DNA of 64,000 nucleotides from a virus, in IMG/VR virus record IMGVR_UViG_3300044614_002073, positions 1 to 64,000 of that record; one strand, 5' to 3'. Position numbers and translations under genes: made by a program. Shown piece by piece: positions 43,901 to 55,158 of this stretch. The notes under the pieces were generated by a model. That model searched no databases, was not told the origin of the DNA, and was given only the letters and a program-made list of their open reading frames with translations. Within the stretch, counting starts at the first letter, position 1; each line of letters opens with the position of its first letter.

Positions 43901-45240
43901 GACTTGGGTGTTCCTGTCATTGGAGATCTTCCAACCAAAGCTCCAAAAGTACTAAAAATATTACGTGTTGTCTGTCCGGGTTTGCTTGTATTGTTTACGG
44001 GTAGTCCTAATAAATAATTTAAAGCATAAATAATACTATTAGTACGAATACCACTATCGTTAATATTTGCTCCTCCAAACCCCCCTGGAGCCATGGCTTC
44101 TAAAAATCCATATACATTAATGATATTAGGAATATTTCCATTTAAAATATTCCCCTTAAATGCATTAGTTAAATTGATTTTCTCAGACCAAACATCATTA
44201 GATGGTCCAGATATCTCACTATTATCACTCTTAGAAAAAACACTACCGGCATAGGTACTTAAAATTAATTGTGCTTGATTAATAATTTCGTTTGGTCCTT
44301 CAATATCAACTTGATACGTTCGTCCTCCTGTACCAGAATTTACAGATTTCCATGATTTGAGTATTCCACAAAAAGTAAAATCATCAAACTGGAAAAATAC
44401 GGGACAACCTATAATATCTACTGGTGTGCCTAGTTCTATATTTTGTTTACCAGTGATAGGATCGGTGCCGACATTAGTACGACCACTAGATTTAAAACTA
44501 TTTTTTGCTCCTATAAAGCCAGGATCAGGTCCAAGCCAATATTTTTGTTGTATAGTACCAGTAGTTACATTATAGTAATAAAATAATTTACCAGGAACAA
44601 TAACGTTTCCATTAGAATCTAAAAATTGTTGTATTCTAGTCTTATATGCCTTAGCATCTTCATTAACATTACCTTGAGTATCTTTGTATGGCTTTAAAAC
44701 GTTATAGTAATGATCAGAAGAGCTTTGAAGCCCCATTGCTGCGCTTTTATAGATTCCTCCATCATGGCTCATAACATAATGAGGAGTAGTATCCTCCACC
44801 AAGGTTACGGACAGTTGAGAAGGCTGATTACCCCATCCTAAACTAACATTAAAATTAGCAACACTACATCCTAAAAATAGTGTTTGAGGAAATGGGCCGA
44901 ATACATTAGTTGGCAAAGCCTTTCCGGTATCAATATCTCCACGAGCTAATATAGAATTAGGGGCGGTCGCAGGATTGATACCCATTGCGGCCGTAGCTGT
45001 TTGAGTAGCTGTTGGAGTAACATTGGGCACAGGAGGATTGCGCTTATATGTTGTTGCTAACTGAGGAATATTGGGAGTAGGAGTAGGTCCAGGCAGAGCT
45101 GGAGTCCTAGTTGGACTAACAACAAGAGCATTCTCAGCAGCTGAAAAATTAGTTACTGTACGAAAATTACTAGTAGCGTCTCTTTTTTCCCCTAAAGGAA
45201 TAGGGCTACACGCTGGATCTTCTGGGGGAATATATGGCAT
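40963..45240 (-). CDS. 1425-residue tail/baseplate protein, possible hub-like N-terminal domain
   Basis: Residues 1-110 are Pro/Thr/Ala-rich. From about 120, FGPFPQTLFLGCSVANFNVS leads to LSVTLVEDTTPHY, and at 285-320 VDIIGCPVFFQFDDFTFCGI then LKSWKSVNSGTGG and YQVDIEGPNEIINQAQLIL. This pattern (F-x-G-I-x-x-SW ... V-x-x-x-x-P-x-E-I-x-x-x-x-L-I) is what I expect in baseplate-hub-type proteins of large phages; the match is from memory. A helical-β body follows. Residues 853-933 are a Gly/Ser linker encoded partly by a 12-base tandem repeat. The C-terminal third has AIFCALFKIETGLNQ and Pro/Ser/Thr linkers, ending in a Cys-containing domain (AYFCCEWVRDNVCKLV). The gene starts behind AAGGA. Confidence 0.65.
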   Translation of the reverse strand: MPYIPPEDPACSPIPLGEKRDATSNFRTVTNFSAAENALVVSPTRTPALPGPTPTPNIPQLATTYKRNPPVPNVTPTATQTATAAMGINPATAPNSILARGDIDTGKALPTNVFGPFPQTLFLGCSVANFNVSLGWGNQPSQLSVTLVEDTTPHYVMSHDGGIYKSAAMGLQSSSDHYYNVLKPYKDTQGNVNEDAKAYKTRIQQFLDSNGNVIVPGKLFYYYNVTTGTIQQKYWLGPDPGFIGAKNSFKSSGRTNVGTDPITGKQNIELGTPVDIIGCPVFFQFDDFTFCGILKSWKSVNSGTGGRTYQVDIEGPNEIINQAQLILSTYAGSVFSKSDNSEISGPSNDVWSEKINLTNAFKGNILNGNIPNIINVYGFLEAMAPGGFGGANINDSGIRTNSIIYALNYLLGLPVNNTSKPGQTTRNIFSTFGALVGRSPMTGTPKSPTAESAAPTNTNMEIYHATSSNVPKAFNKQDSVTYGGTGAALSFPNSRLQQSSATGKPTTGTVGTFLELGDDGSVHRNSLPTADSGQQYSIFDFGLIPPDDASQTISGGVGTNTVVANQQYKQLYYIDLGELPVVPMQLRTDCSQIVMDFNSFITEVCDKSGVDFFWEMLYLKVYTNMPSIKIIKLRTVSRKVQPSDRKISDYIATLREQGVMLSSVSLGKEFNSAAKPRTMLIGAKQQRLFQAKNYTLAYKASNYIYHTTRKKFIHYDTFNDLTYNAYRIPDPGSIRDLLAIERQTSVTSPNEIKKADFYDIDTSWNKHSNNAFPAKGNYLKSVSSTTTITTGGDSPLVKGSSTPSIKNSDTFIRDIGKVLFDWAYTKFLDKSSTNANQSLNRDLHKQQNWWISSPASNDSGSSSGSSSGSSSGSSSGSSSGSSSNSTSSSGSSGSSGSGSGSGSSSVGSGGGGWSSGVGSVSVRGGTGSPGSAPTESTVLSNFADAIADIGYNVFKYNPNTHYFKNRLKYTFNDLAQFGWTRDDGAKRFIPIFYHSVCPFFGTVDFIDKTKTQYATVDKTKKPRPVWFDTWLNGLAIEFNVKELPITRLELEGIFNGGTFIVHETELRAALVGYDSWMGYLSTRIHDPHIKQMVKNAVCGNRVITPSPQPTPQASRRAGPTAPNSADVGAVANMNPGQGDNKPQQKDTKSDWQVTSDNDWDACAIFCALFKIETGLNQKTKSANAGASTPKNRNAGLQSALQDDLKTLHAFFRKIADEYYGKKFMVRLPMILSYKDRDAMINLDPRPTPTPAPNSANIGSTTAPSSSNPSQGSSNSSTTGGTSNPNAGTIPTAGFTYINIGTSDNPRYLTEGTGKIYSNYSISPEGAWEEYGNSIDDCIMVGAYTASPFTDDSGKIKPILGYPADDKFDHEAYFCCEWVRDNVCKLVTGPNVFYYYDILKRSNALSNANRYTAFTGGTRNGGAPCS
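42598..42669. repeat. 12-bp tandem repeat encoding a Gly-Ser linker
   Basis: Five perfect copies of ACTTCCGCTACT (42598-42657) and a partial sixth. Read on the - strand they encode (SSGS)n within the Gly/Ser linker of the 1425-residue protein. The flanking region (42470-42597) is imperfectly repeated with the same meaning. In-frame unit length means copy-number changes alter linker length without breaking the gene. Confidence 0.9.
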
Positions 45241-45254
45241 GTCTTGTCCTTGAA

Positions 45255-47303
45255 TTAAGCGTCATAAACCCACGTTATAGTCTTAGAAAAACGTCCTTCT
45301 ATGGGATTCCAGGTTTCATCATCTGATTTAATATACACCTGACCAGCATATGAACCATTAATTAGAGTTATGCTTGGATCTTTTGATCTTAGATCAGCAA
45401 GTTTGGTGGGAATCCAAGTGTCTGGCAATACTGGTCTAAGCATATCTATTATATTTAATAAGTCTTTATAAACTATACCTCCTGTCCACATAGGACAAGC
45501 ATTGTATCTTGTATCAAATTCTCCCATATTACGAGGTATGGTGGTTTGTATTTCTATGCTGACCTGACGTGTTTTAGCCGTTTTGCTACCAGTATCTTGT
45601 AAAATTGGTCCACGTTTTCTTCCCATAACAAACATTTCAGCAATAACATCGGCCGGTTTAGAGTCTTGTACGTTTAATGATAAAATGGTTGCTCCTTTTA
45701 TCTGGTTAGCTCCTCTGCGATTATTAAATTCACAACTATATGTTATAGTCCCACGCGTTGGATCGCTACCTATAGTTTTATTAACAAATCGCGTATCTAA
45801 AATAATGTTTTCTCTTTTATCTAAATAATCACAAGTACCAAAATTAGTTTGAGGATACCTTATCTGAAAATTTCCACCATCACTTACTTGCGGTATGACT
45901 CCTCCCCAAACTGATCTATTTAATTCTCCATTTGTATTATCTAAAGTATTATTAGTAGCATTTATTTTAGTTGTCTGACCCTGCACCATATACATAGCTA
46001 AACTATTACTTCTGGCATATAATAATGGTTCAACAAAATTTCTCCAAGCCTCTAAGGCATTATTATATTTAGCACTATAAATAGCTCCTTCATTAATATT
46101 TTGTAAATCTAATTTACCTCTATCCAATCCCACTCCAGCTGGCGGTAAAGAATTATAGGCATTATGTGTAGTGGTCTGCTTTAATGCTGATCCTTCGGTA
46201 TATCCAGCTTTTTTGATTTCTAGTCCTTGTACAGTACCATTAATCCTTACGGTAACATTAAAGTTATTGTCTTGAGTAACCTCTACGCTGTAATCTTCTA
46301 AGTAATGAGTAGGCTTGCTAAGAGCTAACCATGTATCCGTAATATCGAAAGTACCATTAGACTCACTAACATTAGTGGCTCTTACATGATTATACAAATA
46401 AATTTCTTCGTTTTGAGTTTTACTACCAGTAGCATTATTTTCATTAACATAGCTATGTTGGCCAAATCCATTATTATTATATGCTAAAAATACATGATTA
46501 ATATTATTGTGTGGCATCTTAATGTGTTCTTCAACAAATCGTTTAGCATTATACCATGCAGAATCATTAAAGTTACGGGAAAGACCAGCAGCTTCTCCAG
46601 CATTGTATTGTCCTGTTGGTGCAGATAGTCCTTGTGCTCCTACTCTGTGAGTGATTCTGAATTGTATTAAATTATCTAACTTATTTAGTCCGGCTGGCCA
46701 GTCTTGGACTGTTGCGTTAGGATTATTATTCAATACATTTAAATGATAATATGCCGCATCTTCTACTGGCTCTATAGTCCACTCATCTGTGTAGCTACTA
46801 ATGGTATAAGAATGAGCATGTGGTAAGGTAGCATTCTTTGAATGATTGCATTGTAGTTCCACAGTATAGTCTATTGTTTGAACCCAATTGTCTTCTGTTT
46901 TAGATATGTTATAACTCATCACCTTGCACATAAAACCTTTACCTAACCCATTTGGTGTCTGAATAGTATCATCCCACCAGAATCCAAACTTGCCATTCGA
47001 AACACCATTGGCTAGAGCTTGGCTATTATTAGCAGAACATGTGACGGTTAGTAGGCCATCTCTACTAAAAAGATGTCGTAATTGTTTTTCATCTTCTAAA
47101 AGACGATCTAATCCGGGTTTATGAGCTTGTTCACTTACTCCTTTTTTATATGCTGTGATTTTTCCTTCTAGTGTAATATTAATAGTTTCAGATAAGATAT
47201 GTACATTAGCACTATCTCTATTGGTAGTTTTACTCAGATTAATGAATGGGGTTGGACCAAATTTATTTAGGTCTATCCCATCATACCATATCTTTGCTCC
47301 CAT
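45255..47303 (-). CDS. 682-residue tail/baseplate protein
   Basis: It starts MGAKIWYDGIDLNKFGPTPF after TAAGGA. The N-terminal 180 residues (ETINITLEGKITAYKKG, LLEDEKQLRHLFSRDGLLTV, KCKVMSYNISKTEDNWV-type strands) look like a β-rich domain with a short helix, followed by a long central region with Asn-rich loops. The C-terminal part contains TITYSCEFNNRRGANQIKGA, FVMGRKRGPILQDTG and RQVSIEIQTTIPRN. No catalytic signature is present. Its place next to the probable baseplate protein suggests that it is another baseplate or tail part. It lacks the Thr/Pro linkers of the genes on its other side. Confidence 0.6.
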   Translation of the reverse strand: MGAKIWYDGIDLNKFGPTPFINLSKTTNRDSANVHILSETINITLEGKITAYKKGVSEQAHKPGLDRLLEDEKQLRHLFSRDGLLTVTCSANNSQALANGVSNGKFGFWWDDTIQTPNGLGKGFMCKVMSYNISKTEDNWVQTIDYTVELQCNHSKNATLPHAHSYTISSYTDEWTIEPVEDAAYYHLNVLNNNPNATVQDWPAGLNKLDNLIQFRITHRVGAQGLSAPTGQYNAGEAAGLSRNFNDSAWYNAKRFVEEHIKMPHNNINHVFLAYNNNGFGQHSYVNENNATGSKTQNEEIYLYNHVRATNVSESNGTFDITDTWLALSKPTHYLEDYSVEVTQDNNFNVTVRINGTVQGLEIKKAGYTEGSALKQTTTHNAYNSLPPAGVGLDRGKLDLQNINEGAIYSAKYNNALEAWRNFVEPLLYARSNSLAMYMVQGQTTKINATNNTLDNTNGELNRSVWGGVIPQVSDGGNFQIRYPQTNFGTCDYLDKRENIILDTRFVNKTIGSDPTRGTITYSCEFNNRRGANQIKGATILSLNVQDSKPADVIAEMFVMGRKRGPILQDTGSKTAKTRQVSIEIQTTIPRNMGEFDTRYNACPMWTGGIVYKDLLNIIDMLRPVLPDTWIPTKLADLRSKDPSITLINGSYAGQVYIKSDDETWNPIEGRFSKTITWVYDA

Positions 47304-47330
47304 AAATTAAATCCTTAGCGAAAAATCACA

Positions 47331-50300
47331 TTATGTGAATATTCTGTTTGGTACAATTAGTATATGATTAGCCAGATGTCCTATTCCTATATTATCTATT
47401 ACACTAATATCATTACTTATATTGATAGATCCCCATGGTCCATTTGCACTAATTGGCATTTCAAAAGGAACAATGGGTAGATTAATAACAGATGGTATAT
47501 TACGAATAGAACTAGATAAAGCATCTCTATTGGTAATATTGCCAGTTTGACCAAGATTACTTTCACCCCAAGAATACATTTTATTATCTGTTGACTTTAT
47601 GGCAAATGATGTTATTCTGCCAGCATAAACTCGTTTCCAGTAATTACGACTATTATCATTATTGACGAAACCAAAGTCTACTTCATTAATGTCTATTTCG
47701 TTAGGATCGGCATCAACGGTTTTTGGAGAAGTATTAACTCTAGCCAATTGTCCGAAACTATTATCTCCCCAGGCCCATAGAGAGCCATAAGTTTCTATAC
47801 TACTAAATTCTTTCTTGATGGCTAAATTATGATATGCCCCAGCTGCTATATCTAACCAAACGTCTGTTTCTACAGATCTGTTCTGTATATCAGAATAGTT
47901 ATCTTGTAATACATACATTTTTAATGGTAGTGGAGCATATGGAATAATAACGCTCGACCTATTAGGAAGATCTTTTTCTGCAATGCTTCCTACAGACGGA
48001 TAGCTTTCTTGTACAACAACTGCTTTGTACAATAGGGTCGAACTTTCTCCTAATCCAAGTTGTTTAAAGTCATTATCTCCCCAAACCCACATTTGACCCA
48101 TCTCGTCTAAACCAAGAGTATGGAATCTGCCCAATGAAATTTTCTTCCATGCGAAACCTCTATTATAGCAATACCCGCGACCAGGAGGAGGATTAACTAA
48201 TCTCATTTTGGTAGTCAGACCAATTAAAACTGTTGGCTTATTATTAACTATCACAGGCTCTTTATTATTATTAACCTTTTGAATGATACCTAATCCTAAT
48301 TGTCCGTACTTGTTACTTCCGCATACAAAAAGTCTGCCATTAGTATCTAGAGCCATTGAATGAGATTCACCACCATATACCCTACTAAACTGCTCATATT
48401 CATAATTATTATCATTAGTAGACCATTCTGTATCTAAGAATCTAATAATAGATACATATTTGATGCTATTTATATCAATAGAATTAATATTTTCATGATC
48501 TATACGCAACTTAGTAACGCCATTGCTTGGTATCCATTCAACATTTAATACCTTAACTTTGTGTAATAATGCTGGACTAGAATTTTCAGTATATGCATCA
48601 AGCATTACTTGATTTTTATTAGTATTAGTCAAAATAGAACTAATATCTCCATAGATTGTAATTACAGAAAATGCTGCTTTAGTTGGAGTTACAGTAGGAG
48701 TAGCGGTGCCGGTATTGGTCTGTGTTGGAGTAACAGAACGAGTAGGAGTAACGCTAACTGTAGTCGAAGGAGTAGGACTATTCGTAGGAGTTTGTGTACG
48801 AGTAGCCGTTACAGTTACGGTCGATGTTGGAGTAGCCGTTAATGTACGCGTTGGAGTAGGTGTAGCAGTTGGTGTTGGGGTTTGATTTGGAGAAGCTGAT
48901 GGTGAAGCAGTTATACTCACTGTCGGTGTTGATGTGAGTGTTGTAGTTGATGTTTGTGTGGCCGTTAATGTTGTAGTTGTAGTCGGAGTCGCTGTTTGAG
49001 TAGTTGTTAAGGTTGTAGTTGTACTAGGAGTAAAACTAATAGTGGGGGTCGGAGTTGGAGTTGCTAAGAATACATCATTATTGTCTACACAATATCTATA
49101 TTCCTTATATGCCTTGATCTTTTTAGGAGTTGGATTAGCTAATAAACCAGGGTCTGTGTCAATTTTGGTCTTTGAAACTACAGTAGCAACAACATCAAAA
49201 TCAATTGGCTCATAATCTTCCCATTGTATTCTGATGGTAGTAGAATTAAAAGCAGTTAAAGAGGGAGCATTGATCCATACTTTCGCAACACTTCTCTTAT
49301 GAATATTTCCATCATAATAATCAATAAAAATTTCATCATTAACGGAGAATTCACTTCTAACGTCACCAGGAACAATGATATCATATAGGTCCAAATCACT
49401 AGAAAAAGTACCAATGCTATAGATAGGACGCTCTAAGTAATGATTACCTAATTGTCCATCAGAGTTTCTACCCCATGTCCAAATGTCTCCGTTAGAATCA
49501 AGAGCTATACCGTGCATGGCTCCTAGACTAACCTGTTCGAATGTTACTCCGGCCACTCCGGAGACTCTAGTGAACATAGACTTACTTTCAAAATTACCAA
49601 TACCCAATTGTCCCCAGGCATTAACGCCTATGGCATGTAATGATCCGCTAGTATCAATAGCAACTGTAAAATTAGAACCAGCAGCTACGCTATCAAATTC
49701 AACAGTGTTATTGGTATTGTGATCTCTATAGTAAAGAATATTTTGATAATTGACTAATTTTTCATTAGTTTGTGCTGCAAGACGCGGTGGATCTAAAAAT
49801 CTTTCATTCAATAAATGACTCATACCCAATTGACCATAAGAATTATCACCCCACACTAATGTATTAGATACTAATGCTGTAGGAGTTGGGGTTACTGTAG
49901 GTGTTCTTGTTTGGGTTGGAGTAAGTGTAGCAGTTATGCTTGGTGTGGGCGTTACTGTTGAAGTTAGGCTCGGAGTTAATGTAACTGTAGATGTTGGGGT
50001 GGGAGTGCTAGTTTTGGTTGGAGTAACAGTAATAGTTGAAGTTTGTGTTGGAGTAGGAGTTTGCGTATTTGTAGCGGTTAATGTCAATGTACTAGTTGGG
50101 GTCCTAGTATTTGTTGGGGTTTGTGTTTGTGTGCTAGTTGGTGTTCTTGTAGGAGTACTAGAGTATGTTGGCGTAGTAGTAGGAGTGCGTGTAGGATTAG
50201 GTGTTCTAGTAGGAGTTTGTGTTGGAGTAGCACTTAATGTTTGCGTTGTAGTCTGAGTTAATGTTGGAGTCTGTGTCGGTGTTTGTGTGGCCGTTGGTGT

Positions 50301-50786
50301 TGGGGTTATCAAAACAGACTGGCTAATATATGAATATGGTTGTATATTATTAAAAGGATTAGTGTTATTGGTTTGTCCCATAACCCAATAAGAACTAGGA
50401 GCATAGTTGCTATCTAATTGAGGGAGATAACCAAAAGTAATAGTGGCTCTATAGCCCAAGCCGGTAATATTGGGATTATTTGTGCCATTATTATTTGTAG
50501 TTAAATAAGCTACAACTCTATTATTGGCATCCAGCATGACTAGTTCTAATTCAGCATAAATAAGTTGACTATTAGCTGGAGTAGTATTAATAGCTAGTGA
50601 AATAATATTTTCATATGAATAAGTATAATTGTCATGAGTATCTGTAACGGTACCAACTAATGCGGTGCCCAATGACTGAGAAGCAGTTGTTCCAGTATCT
50701 GGATTCCTAAGAGTAAATTTTCCACTTACTCTGTAAATCTGTAATGGATATTGAATTAATTCATTGTAATTTGTTGCTATTCTCAT
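47331..50786 (-). CDS. 1151-residue adhesin-like protein: RCC1 propeller with Thr/Pro-rich linkers
   Basis: Domains in order: β domain (1-158); Thr/Pro-rich linker (about 159-306); three RCC1 blades ([33 protein letters not shown], about 310-450); an inserted β segment (about 455-570); a second Thr/Pro linker (about 575-702); another β segment; four RCC1 blades ([44 protein letters not shown], about 790-1110); then a closing strand. Three plus four equals the seven blades of a normal RCC1 propeller. RCC1 folds are protein- or ligand-binding scaffolds, so this is probably a virion surface or receptor-binding protein. The start shares a base with the upstream stop (TAATG), so it is coupled to the other RCC1 adhesin. 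Confidence 0.8.
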   Translation of the reverse strand: MRIATNYNELIQYPLQIYRVSGKFTLRNPDTGTTASQSLGTALVGTVTDTHDNYTYSYENIISLAINTTPANSQLIYAELELVMLDANNRVVAYLTTNNNGTNNPNITGLGYRATITFGYLPQLDSNYAPSSYWVMGQTNNTNPFNNIQPYSYISQSVLITPTPTATQTPTQTPTLTQTTTQTLSATPTQTPTRTPNPTRTPTTTPTYSSTPTRTPTSTQTQTPTNTRTPTSTLTLTATNTQTPTPTQTSTITVTPTKTSTPTPTSTVTLTPSLTSTVTPTPSITATLTPTQTRTPTVTPTPTALVSNTLVWGDNSYGQLGMSHLLNERFLDPPRLAAQTNEKLVNYQNILYYRDHNTNNTVEFDSVAAGSNFTVAIDTSGSLHAIGVNAWGQLGIGNFESKSMFTRVSGVAGVTFEQVSLGAMHGIALDSNGDIWTWGRNSDGQLGNHYLERPIYSIGTFSSDLDLYDIIVPGDVRSEFSVNDEIFIDYYDGNIHKRSVAKVWINAPSLTAFNSTTIRIQWEDYEPIDFDVVATVVSKTKIDTDPGLLANPTPKKIKAYKEYRYCVDNNDVFLATPTPTPTISFTPSTTTTLTTTQTATPTTTTTLTATQTSTTTLTSTPTVSITASPSASPNQTPTPTATPTPTRTLTATPTSTVTVTATRTQTPTNSPTPSTTVSVTPTRSVTPTQTNTGTATPTVTPTKAAFSVITIYGDISSILTNTNKNQVMLDAYTENSSPALLHKVKVLNVEWIPSNGVTKLRIDHENINSIDINSIKYVSIIRFLDTEWSTNDNNYEYEQFSRVYGGESHSMALDTNGRLFVCGSNKYGQLGLGIIQKVNNNKEPVIVNNKPTVLIGLTTKMRLVNPPPGRGYCYNRGFAWKKISLGRFHTLGLDEMGQMWVWGDNDFKQLGLGESSTLLYKAVVVQESYPSVGSIAEKDLPNRSSVIIPYAPLPLKMYVLQDNYSDIQNRSVETDVWLDIAAGAYHNLAIKKEFSSIETYGSLWAWGDNSFGQLARVNTSPKTVDADPNEIDINEVDFGFVNNDNSRNYWKRVYAGRITSFAIKSTDNKMYSWGESNLGQTGNITNRDALSSSIRNIPSVINLPIVPFEMPISANGPWGSINISNDISVIDNIGIGHLANHILIVPNRIFT
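48680..49062 (-). repeat. Thr/Pro-rich linker-coding repeat (second)
   Basis: A degenerate array of GTTGGNGT/GTNGGAGT-type units on the + strand, read on - as (T-P-T-x)n with T-V-T, T-Q-T and T-R-T variants. Codons are scrambled between units, so selection appears to act on the amino-acid pattern, not the DNA. It separates RCC1 blades 3 and 4. Confidence 0.8.
49866..50308 (-). repeat. Thr/Pro-rich linker-coding repeat (first)
   Basis: About 148 codons of T-P-T-x / T-x-T-P units, for example [17 protein letters not shown], between the N-terminal β domain and the first RCC1 blade. Imperfect at DNA level. The complementary frame gives a Val/Gly-rich shadow reading frame that is not a gene. Confidence 0.8.
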
Positions 50787-53700
50787 TATTCATCCTTTAA
50801 AACTATAAAATACCCAGCTGTTATATCTGGTACAACAGCTTTGAAACGCGACCTTACGGCACTGTTAGGAGTGGTTCCTGTTCCCCAACCTGTACTGGTG
50901 CTAGTATACAATGCTGCTATTGTCGATCCATATTCATAATACGAGATATTTGTTGAATTTAATGTTGTTGCTATAGCAACATTAGTCGGCACACTGCTTG
51001 GGACAGTACCTATTATAACGGGGCCATTTCCAGCATTGCCTGATCCTCCAGTACCTAATAGTATGTCCTCTACGCCAGTCCAATTGGTTGGTAGATTTTG
51101 AGCTGTGTCTATAAAAGGATTCATGTGTAATTTATTATTAACATCATAAGCTATAAGCACACTACTACTTGCTGATAGCTTAGAATATGCCGTACTATTA
51201 TCAATTAGTACAGGAGCAACAGATGATCCGCTTAGAGTCAATGTGCCCGTATTTACTTTGATGGTACCTCCAACCCAAACATTGCCTCCTCCCCAATAGC
51301 CAGATAAACGATATAATCCTCCGTCGCTCTTTATTCCATAGAAACCTCCAGCATTACCGGCAACTGATTGCCAAGAGTCGGTACTAACTCTAACAGGAGC
51401 AGTAGAGAAAGTAAAAGTACCGGCCGATCCAGCACCGGTTACTAATCTATTGTCTCCCCAAGCCCATAACGTATTATCTGATGCTGAAATCATATACAGA
51501 GTAGAAGTATATAATGTATTAGAATCGTATCCCCATCCTGCTACTGATGTAGCCTGAAGATTAACAGACGTGCCTATTCTGTTCCATGTCGTAGTTGATC
51601 CCAAAATAGAACTAGATGATATACCATATATTTTACCAGATTGAGATATGGCAAATAAATATCTTATTGCACCGGCAGATGTTTGTGGCGATCCAGGATT
51701 ACCTATTAATTTTACAATGGTTTCACCAGCAGGATTGTTAATTATAGACGATCCTCCAAAAGTATTTGCTGATGAACATACTACTACGCCATTGGATAAT
51801 AAAAATGCAGTATAGAAACGATCAACATAGACAGCCTGAGTAACTTTTGTATTTTGATTACCCGATCCTGTTTTAAGTGTCCCGACTGAGCCATAATTAA
51901 ACTCATTCCATTGAGTCCAAATAGCTCCTGGCGTGGTTGGTATAGTTGATGAAACACTACTACGAGTACCTCTATAAAAGACTGCTGCTGATTTATCTAT
52001 TAATGTAGCAGCTGCGGTGACTATGGGGTAGGCGTTATACGATCCAGAGACTATGCAACGATATCTATAACTATCAAAAGTAGTATTTAAGTTTGATAAA
52101 TATAAAATATTATTTGTAGATCCATTGATATTGGACCAATTTATGCCACTGTCGGTTGAGACTTGCCATTGATAAGTTATTTGAGCATAGTTCGTGGCAG
52201 AAGCCGAAACGCTGAACGAAGCTGCTCCGGCTAAAGATTCAACGCTTTGGGGATTTGCAGAAATTGTTAGAATAGCACCACTCCTAATTGCAGCAGAACT
52301 ATTGCCTCCAGCATATACAGACTCCCAATACGTGTCTCCATTTGCACTAATTTGAACAGGACTTGAGCTGTTAATATTTGTTCCATTTCCTAGCTGTCCT
52401 TGTAAGTTATTCCCCCATGCCCATAATGAACCATCAATTTTAATGCCTATTACGTGCGTGTTACCAGCACTAATGTCTAACCATGTTCCTGATAGTTGAT
52501 ATGGACTATTACGAGAAGTTGTTGTAGAATCTCCTAATTGACCAACGGCATTATTTCCCCAAACCCATAGTGATCCATTGGTTTTTAAAGCGGCAGTAAA
52601 ACCTGCTCCGCAGACAACTTTTGACCAATCGCTACCAGCTACAGCAGTTGGAGCCGATGTATTTGTGTTGTTTCCTAAGCCCAGTTGCCCATCAGTATTT
52701 TGTCCCCATGTATATAATGTTCCACTATTATCAATGGCGGCCGAATGATTCTGCCCACATGCTACACTAACAATGTTTGTGGTTATCGTAACAAAAGTAT
52801 TTTGAGAAGTATTATTGCCTGTACCTAATTGACCATTAGAGTTTAATCCGCAAGCAACCAAGGTTCCATCTGTTCTAACTGCTAAACTGTGATTTTCTCC
52901 AACAGCTATATCTTTGTAATCATTAGTATCCGATATTGCAGTCAATGAGGAAATGACTGTTGACGATGTTCCGAGTCCACACTGTCCATTAGTATTGTTA
53001 CCACACGCATATAAGCTATTGCCATTACTATCAGATATAATAAACAAATTATGATTATATTTAGTTACTGCTTTTACTGCATTTAAAATATTGTTAGCAG
53101 AAGCTTGACCCTGGGTATTAATGCCAAAAGAATTAAGTATGCCACTAGCATTAATTAATATCGTATGGTTTTGTCCTAATGAAGCACTTCTGTAAATATT
53201 TGATGGATTGTTTCCGAATCTAGGAAGATTTGAAGAGCCAGTATAGCTTAATTGATCGTTATTATTAGAACCCCATAACAATAAACCACCAAAAGTATCG
53301 GCCACATTTAGTGTGGCGGCGTTACTCGTTACAGGATTTGCTGCTGTATTGGACGAAACAACTACTCTATATTGATCATTATCAGATGATCTGGTCAAAT
53401 TAGTAATAGTTAATGTGGTAGAGCTACCAACTCCGGGAATATTAGTGAAAGTAGCTCCGCCATCAGAACTTCTTTGCCATGTATATGTTAAATTATATAG
53501 AGTGGAACCAAGAGAAGGTATGGATGCTAATGTATAAAAAGTTGCACTAGCATTGAATGATGTGACGTTCTGTGGTTGCAAGGAAATAACAATTTGTGGA
53601 GCCGTGACAATGAGTGTTCCAGCGGTAGTGGTTTGGCTAGTAGCTCCGCCATTTCCAGAGACTATTACACGATACATACTACCACTATCTGCTACTGTTA

Positions 53701-55120
53701 AATTACTCAAGTTTAGCGTACTACTATTAGCTCCGGATATATTGCTATAAGTTGTTCCGCTATTAGTACTTTTCTGCCATTGATAAGATAACGTGCAATA
53801 ATCTGGAGATACATTTGCTTCTACACTAAATGCTCCTGATGTTCCTGATGTAGTCAAATTTTCCGGATCGCTAGTGATTGTTATCTGGGCTGTTGTAACA
53901 GACAATACAGAATTACTACTGTTAACCGGGGTCGGAGTTGATCCTCCACCAGAGGCTACTCCACTAATACGAACTCTATAAAAAGCTCCGTTATCAGATA
54001 GCTGGGGGTTTGTAATGGTATAAGATGAGGTTACAGCACCAGAGATATCGTTCCAATTACTACCACTATCGGTGCTTTTTTGCCATTGATACAATAAAGT
54101 TATAGATGATGGTACTGCTACGGCGGTAACACTGATTGTTCGATTAATACCTATAGCAGTGAAGATGTCTGATACTGGTTGACTTGTAATATTAATACCA
54201 GCTGGTAGCGGAGGTCCGCTGTTTGATGGAGTCTGAGTGTTGGTGGGCGTTACGGTCGGAGTGGCGGGAATACCGGCATCGAACCAGAAGCGAGCATTAG
54301 GATAATGATCTATACCGGGAGCCGGATAATTGTTACCAAATAATGGATATGAACCATCTTCTGTTGTGGATGGCCCTTGACGTCCTTTTGGCTTTCCATT
54401 GGCAATCCAATTTACATAGCGAGCTATATCACTCCAGCTTACATAGCTGATGGTTCTACTAAGATGTTCTGGTTGATTAGGAAAACAAGAAGTAGCACCA
54501 ACAACACATCCATCTACGCTATATACATAAAAGAAACCGTCGTAATCTTTATTAATTCCACAAGCTTTATCTTTTTCCATTTGTGGTTTCCACAACATAT
54601 GTGGATCATCGTATTGTGCTACGCTATTTAAAAATTCTACCCAGTCAGCAACAGTAATAGTTGTCCTATATGTACCGAATGTTTCTTCGTCCCTAGAAAC
54701 TATAGTATAGTTGACTATATTACGATGTCTATCAATATTACGAGGAGTAGGAGTAACTGTTGGAGTTGGAGTAGCAGTACACTGTAAACTAGAACATGAT
54801 GTATTTTTAACGCAAATAATTTGTCTTCTTAACTTAGTAGTTGTCAATTCGCTATATGGACCGTCAGAAGATATTCCATAAAATTCTAAGTTAATAAGAT
54901 AATGGTTATTTGGATTGTCCCTTAAATGTACAATTATATTGAGCGTTTCAGAAGTGCCGTCGGCTTTAAATTCTCCTTGAGATGGATGGAATATGGCCTT
55001 CCCAGCATTCATTAGGCTGAGTTTATATTTGTAGGTTGTGCCAGGAACAAGATCAACCAAATCTATTATGGCTGAAACTTCAAATGGACACTCGCATTTG
55101 TTTACAGTAATTTCTTGCAT
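50786..55120 (-). CDS. 1444-residue modular adhesin: C-type-lectin/FGE-like domain, Ig-like repeats, RCC1 propeller
   Basis: Modules: a Cys-bounded β domain (1-115); a short [10 protein letters not shown] linker; about 135-285 a domain with [44 protein letters not shown] and HYPNARFWF, matching the VSWxDAxxFxNW...GAYxL...NAxFWLP pattern of formylglycine-generating-enzyme-like (C-type lectin fold) domains; a TPT linker; three Ig-like repeats (each with [10 protein letters not shown]- or [10 protein letters not shown]-like cores, about 305-600); a complete seven-blade RCC1 propeller (610-945, blades such as [14 protein letters not shown]); a fourth Ig-like repeat; and a degenerate RCC1-like tail ([12 protein letters not shown]). 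No FGE catalytic Cys pair is evident, so the lectin-fold domain is probably for binding. It is most likely a receptor-binding fibre protein. Confidence 0.8.
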   Translation of the reverse strand: MQEITVNKCECPFEVSAIIDLVDLVPGTTYKYKLSLMNAGKAIFHPSQGEFKADGTSETLNIIVHLRDNPNNHYLINLEFYGISSDGPYSELTTTKLRRQIICVKNTSCSSLQCTATPTPTVTPTPRNIDRHRNIVNYTIVSRDEETFGTYRTTITVADWVEFLNSVAQYDDPHMLWKPQMEKDKACGINKDYDGFFYVYSVDGCVVGATSCFPNQPEHLSRTISYVSWSDIARYVNWIANGKPKGRQGPSTTEDGSYPLFGNNYPAPGIDHYPNARFWFDAGIPATPTVTPTNTQTPSNSGPPLPAGINITSQPVSDIFTAIGINRTISVTAVAVPSSITLLYQWQKSTDSGSNWNDISGAVTSSYTITNPQLSDNGAFYRVRISGVASGGGSTPTPVNSSNSVLSVTTAQITITSDPENLTTSGTSGAFSVEANVSPDYCTLSYQWQKSTNSGTTYSNISGANSSTLNLSNLTVADSGSMYRVIVSGNGGATSQTTTAGTLIVTAPQIVISLQPQNVTSFNASATFYTLASIPSLGSTLYNLTYTWQRSSDGGATFTNIPGVGSSTTLTITNLTRSSDNDQYRVVVSSNTAANPVTSNAATLNVADTFGGLLLWGSNNNDQLSYTGSSNLPRFGNNPSNIYRSASLGQNHTILINASGILNSFGINTQGQASANNILNAVKAVTKYNHNLFIISDSNGNSLYACGNNTNGQCGLGTSSTVISSLTAISDTNDYKDIAVGENHSLAVRTDGTLVACGLNSNGQLGTGNNTSQNTFVTITTNIVSVACGQNHSAAIDNSGTLYTWGQNTDGQLGLGNNTNTSAPTAVAGSDWSKVVCGAGFTAALKTNGSLWVWGNNAVGQLGDSTTTSRNSPYQLSGTWLDISAGNTHVIGIKIDGSLWAWGNNLQGQLGNGTNINSSSPVQISANGDTYWESVYAGGNSSAAIRSGAILTISANPQSVESLAGAASFSVSASATNYAQITYQWQVSTDSGINWSNINGSTNNILYLSNLNTTFDSYRYRCIVSGSYNAYPIVTAAATLIDKSAAVFYRGTRSSVSSTIPTTPGAIWTQWNEFNYGSVGTLKTGSGNQNTKVTQAVYVDRFYTAFLLSNGVVVCSSANTFGGSSIINNPAGETIVKLIGNPGSPQTSAGAIRYLFAISQSGKIYGISSSSILGSTTTWNRIGTSVNLQATSVAGWGYDSNTLYTSTLYMISASDNTLWAWGDNRLVTGAGSAGTFTFSTAPVRVSTDSWQSVAGNAGGFYGIKSDGGLYRLSGYWGGGNVWVGGTIKVNTGTLTLSGSSVAPVLIDNSTAYSKLSASSSVLIAYDVNNKLHMNPFIDTAQNLPTNWTGVEDILLGTGGSGNAGNGPVIIGTVPSSVPTNVAIATTLNSTNISYYEYGSTIAALYTSTSTGWGTGTTPNSAVRSRFKAVVPDITAGYFIVLKDE

Positions 55121-55158
55121 TTTTTAGAATCCTATGCTGTTATCTAATAATACCCCAA

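Noticed and set aside
49936-50256. Val/Gly-rich + strand reading frame
   Set aside because: It is the complement of the Thr/Pro-coding array of the - strand gene; low complexity explains the absence of stops.
50786-55120. Diversity-generating retroelement
   Set aside because: A C-type-lectin-like domain is present, but no reverse transcriptase and no template/variable repeat pair was seen in the window.
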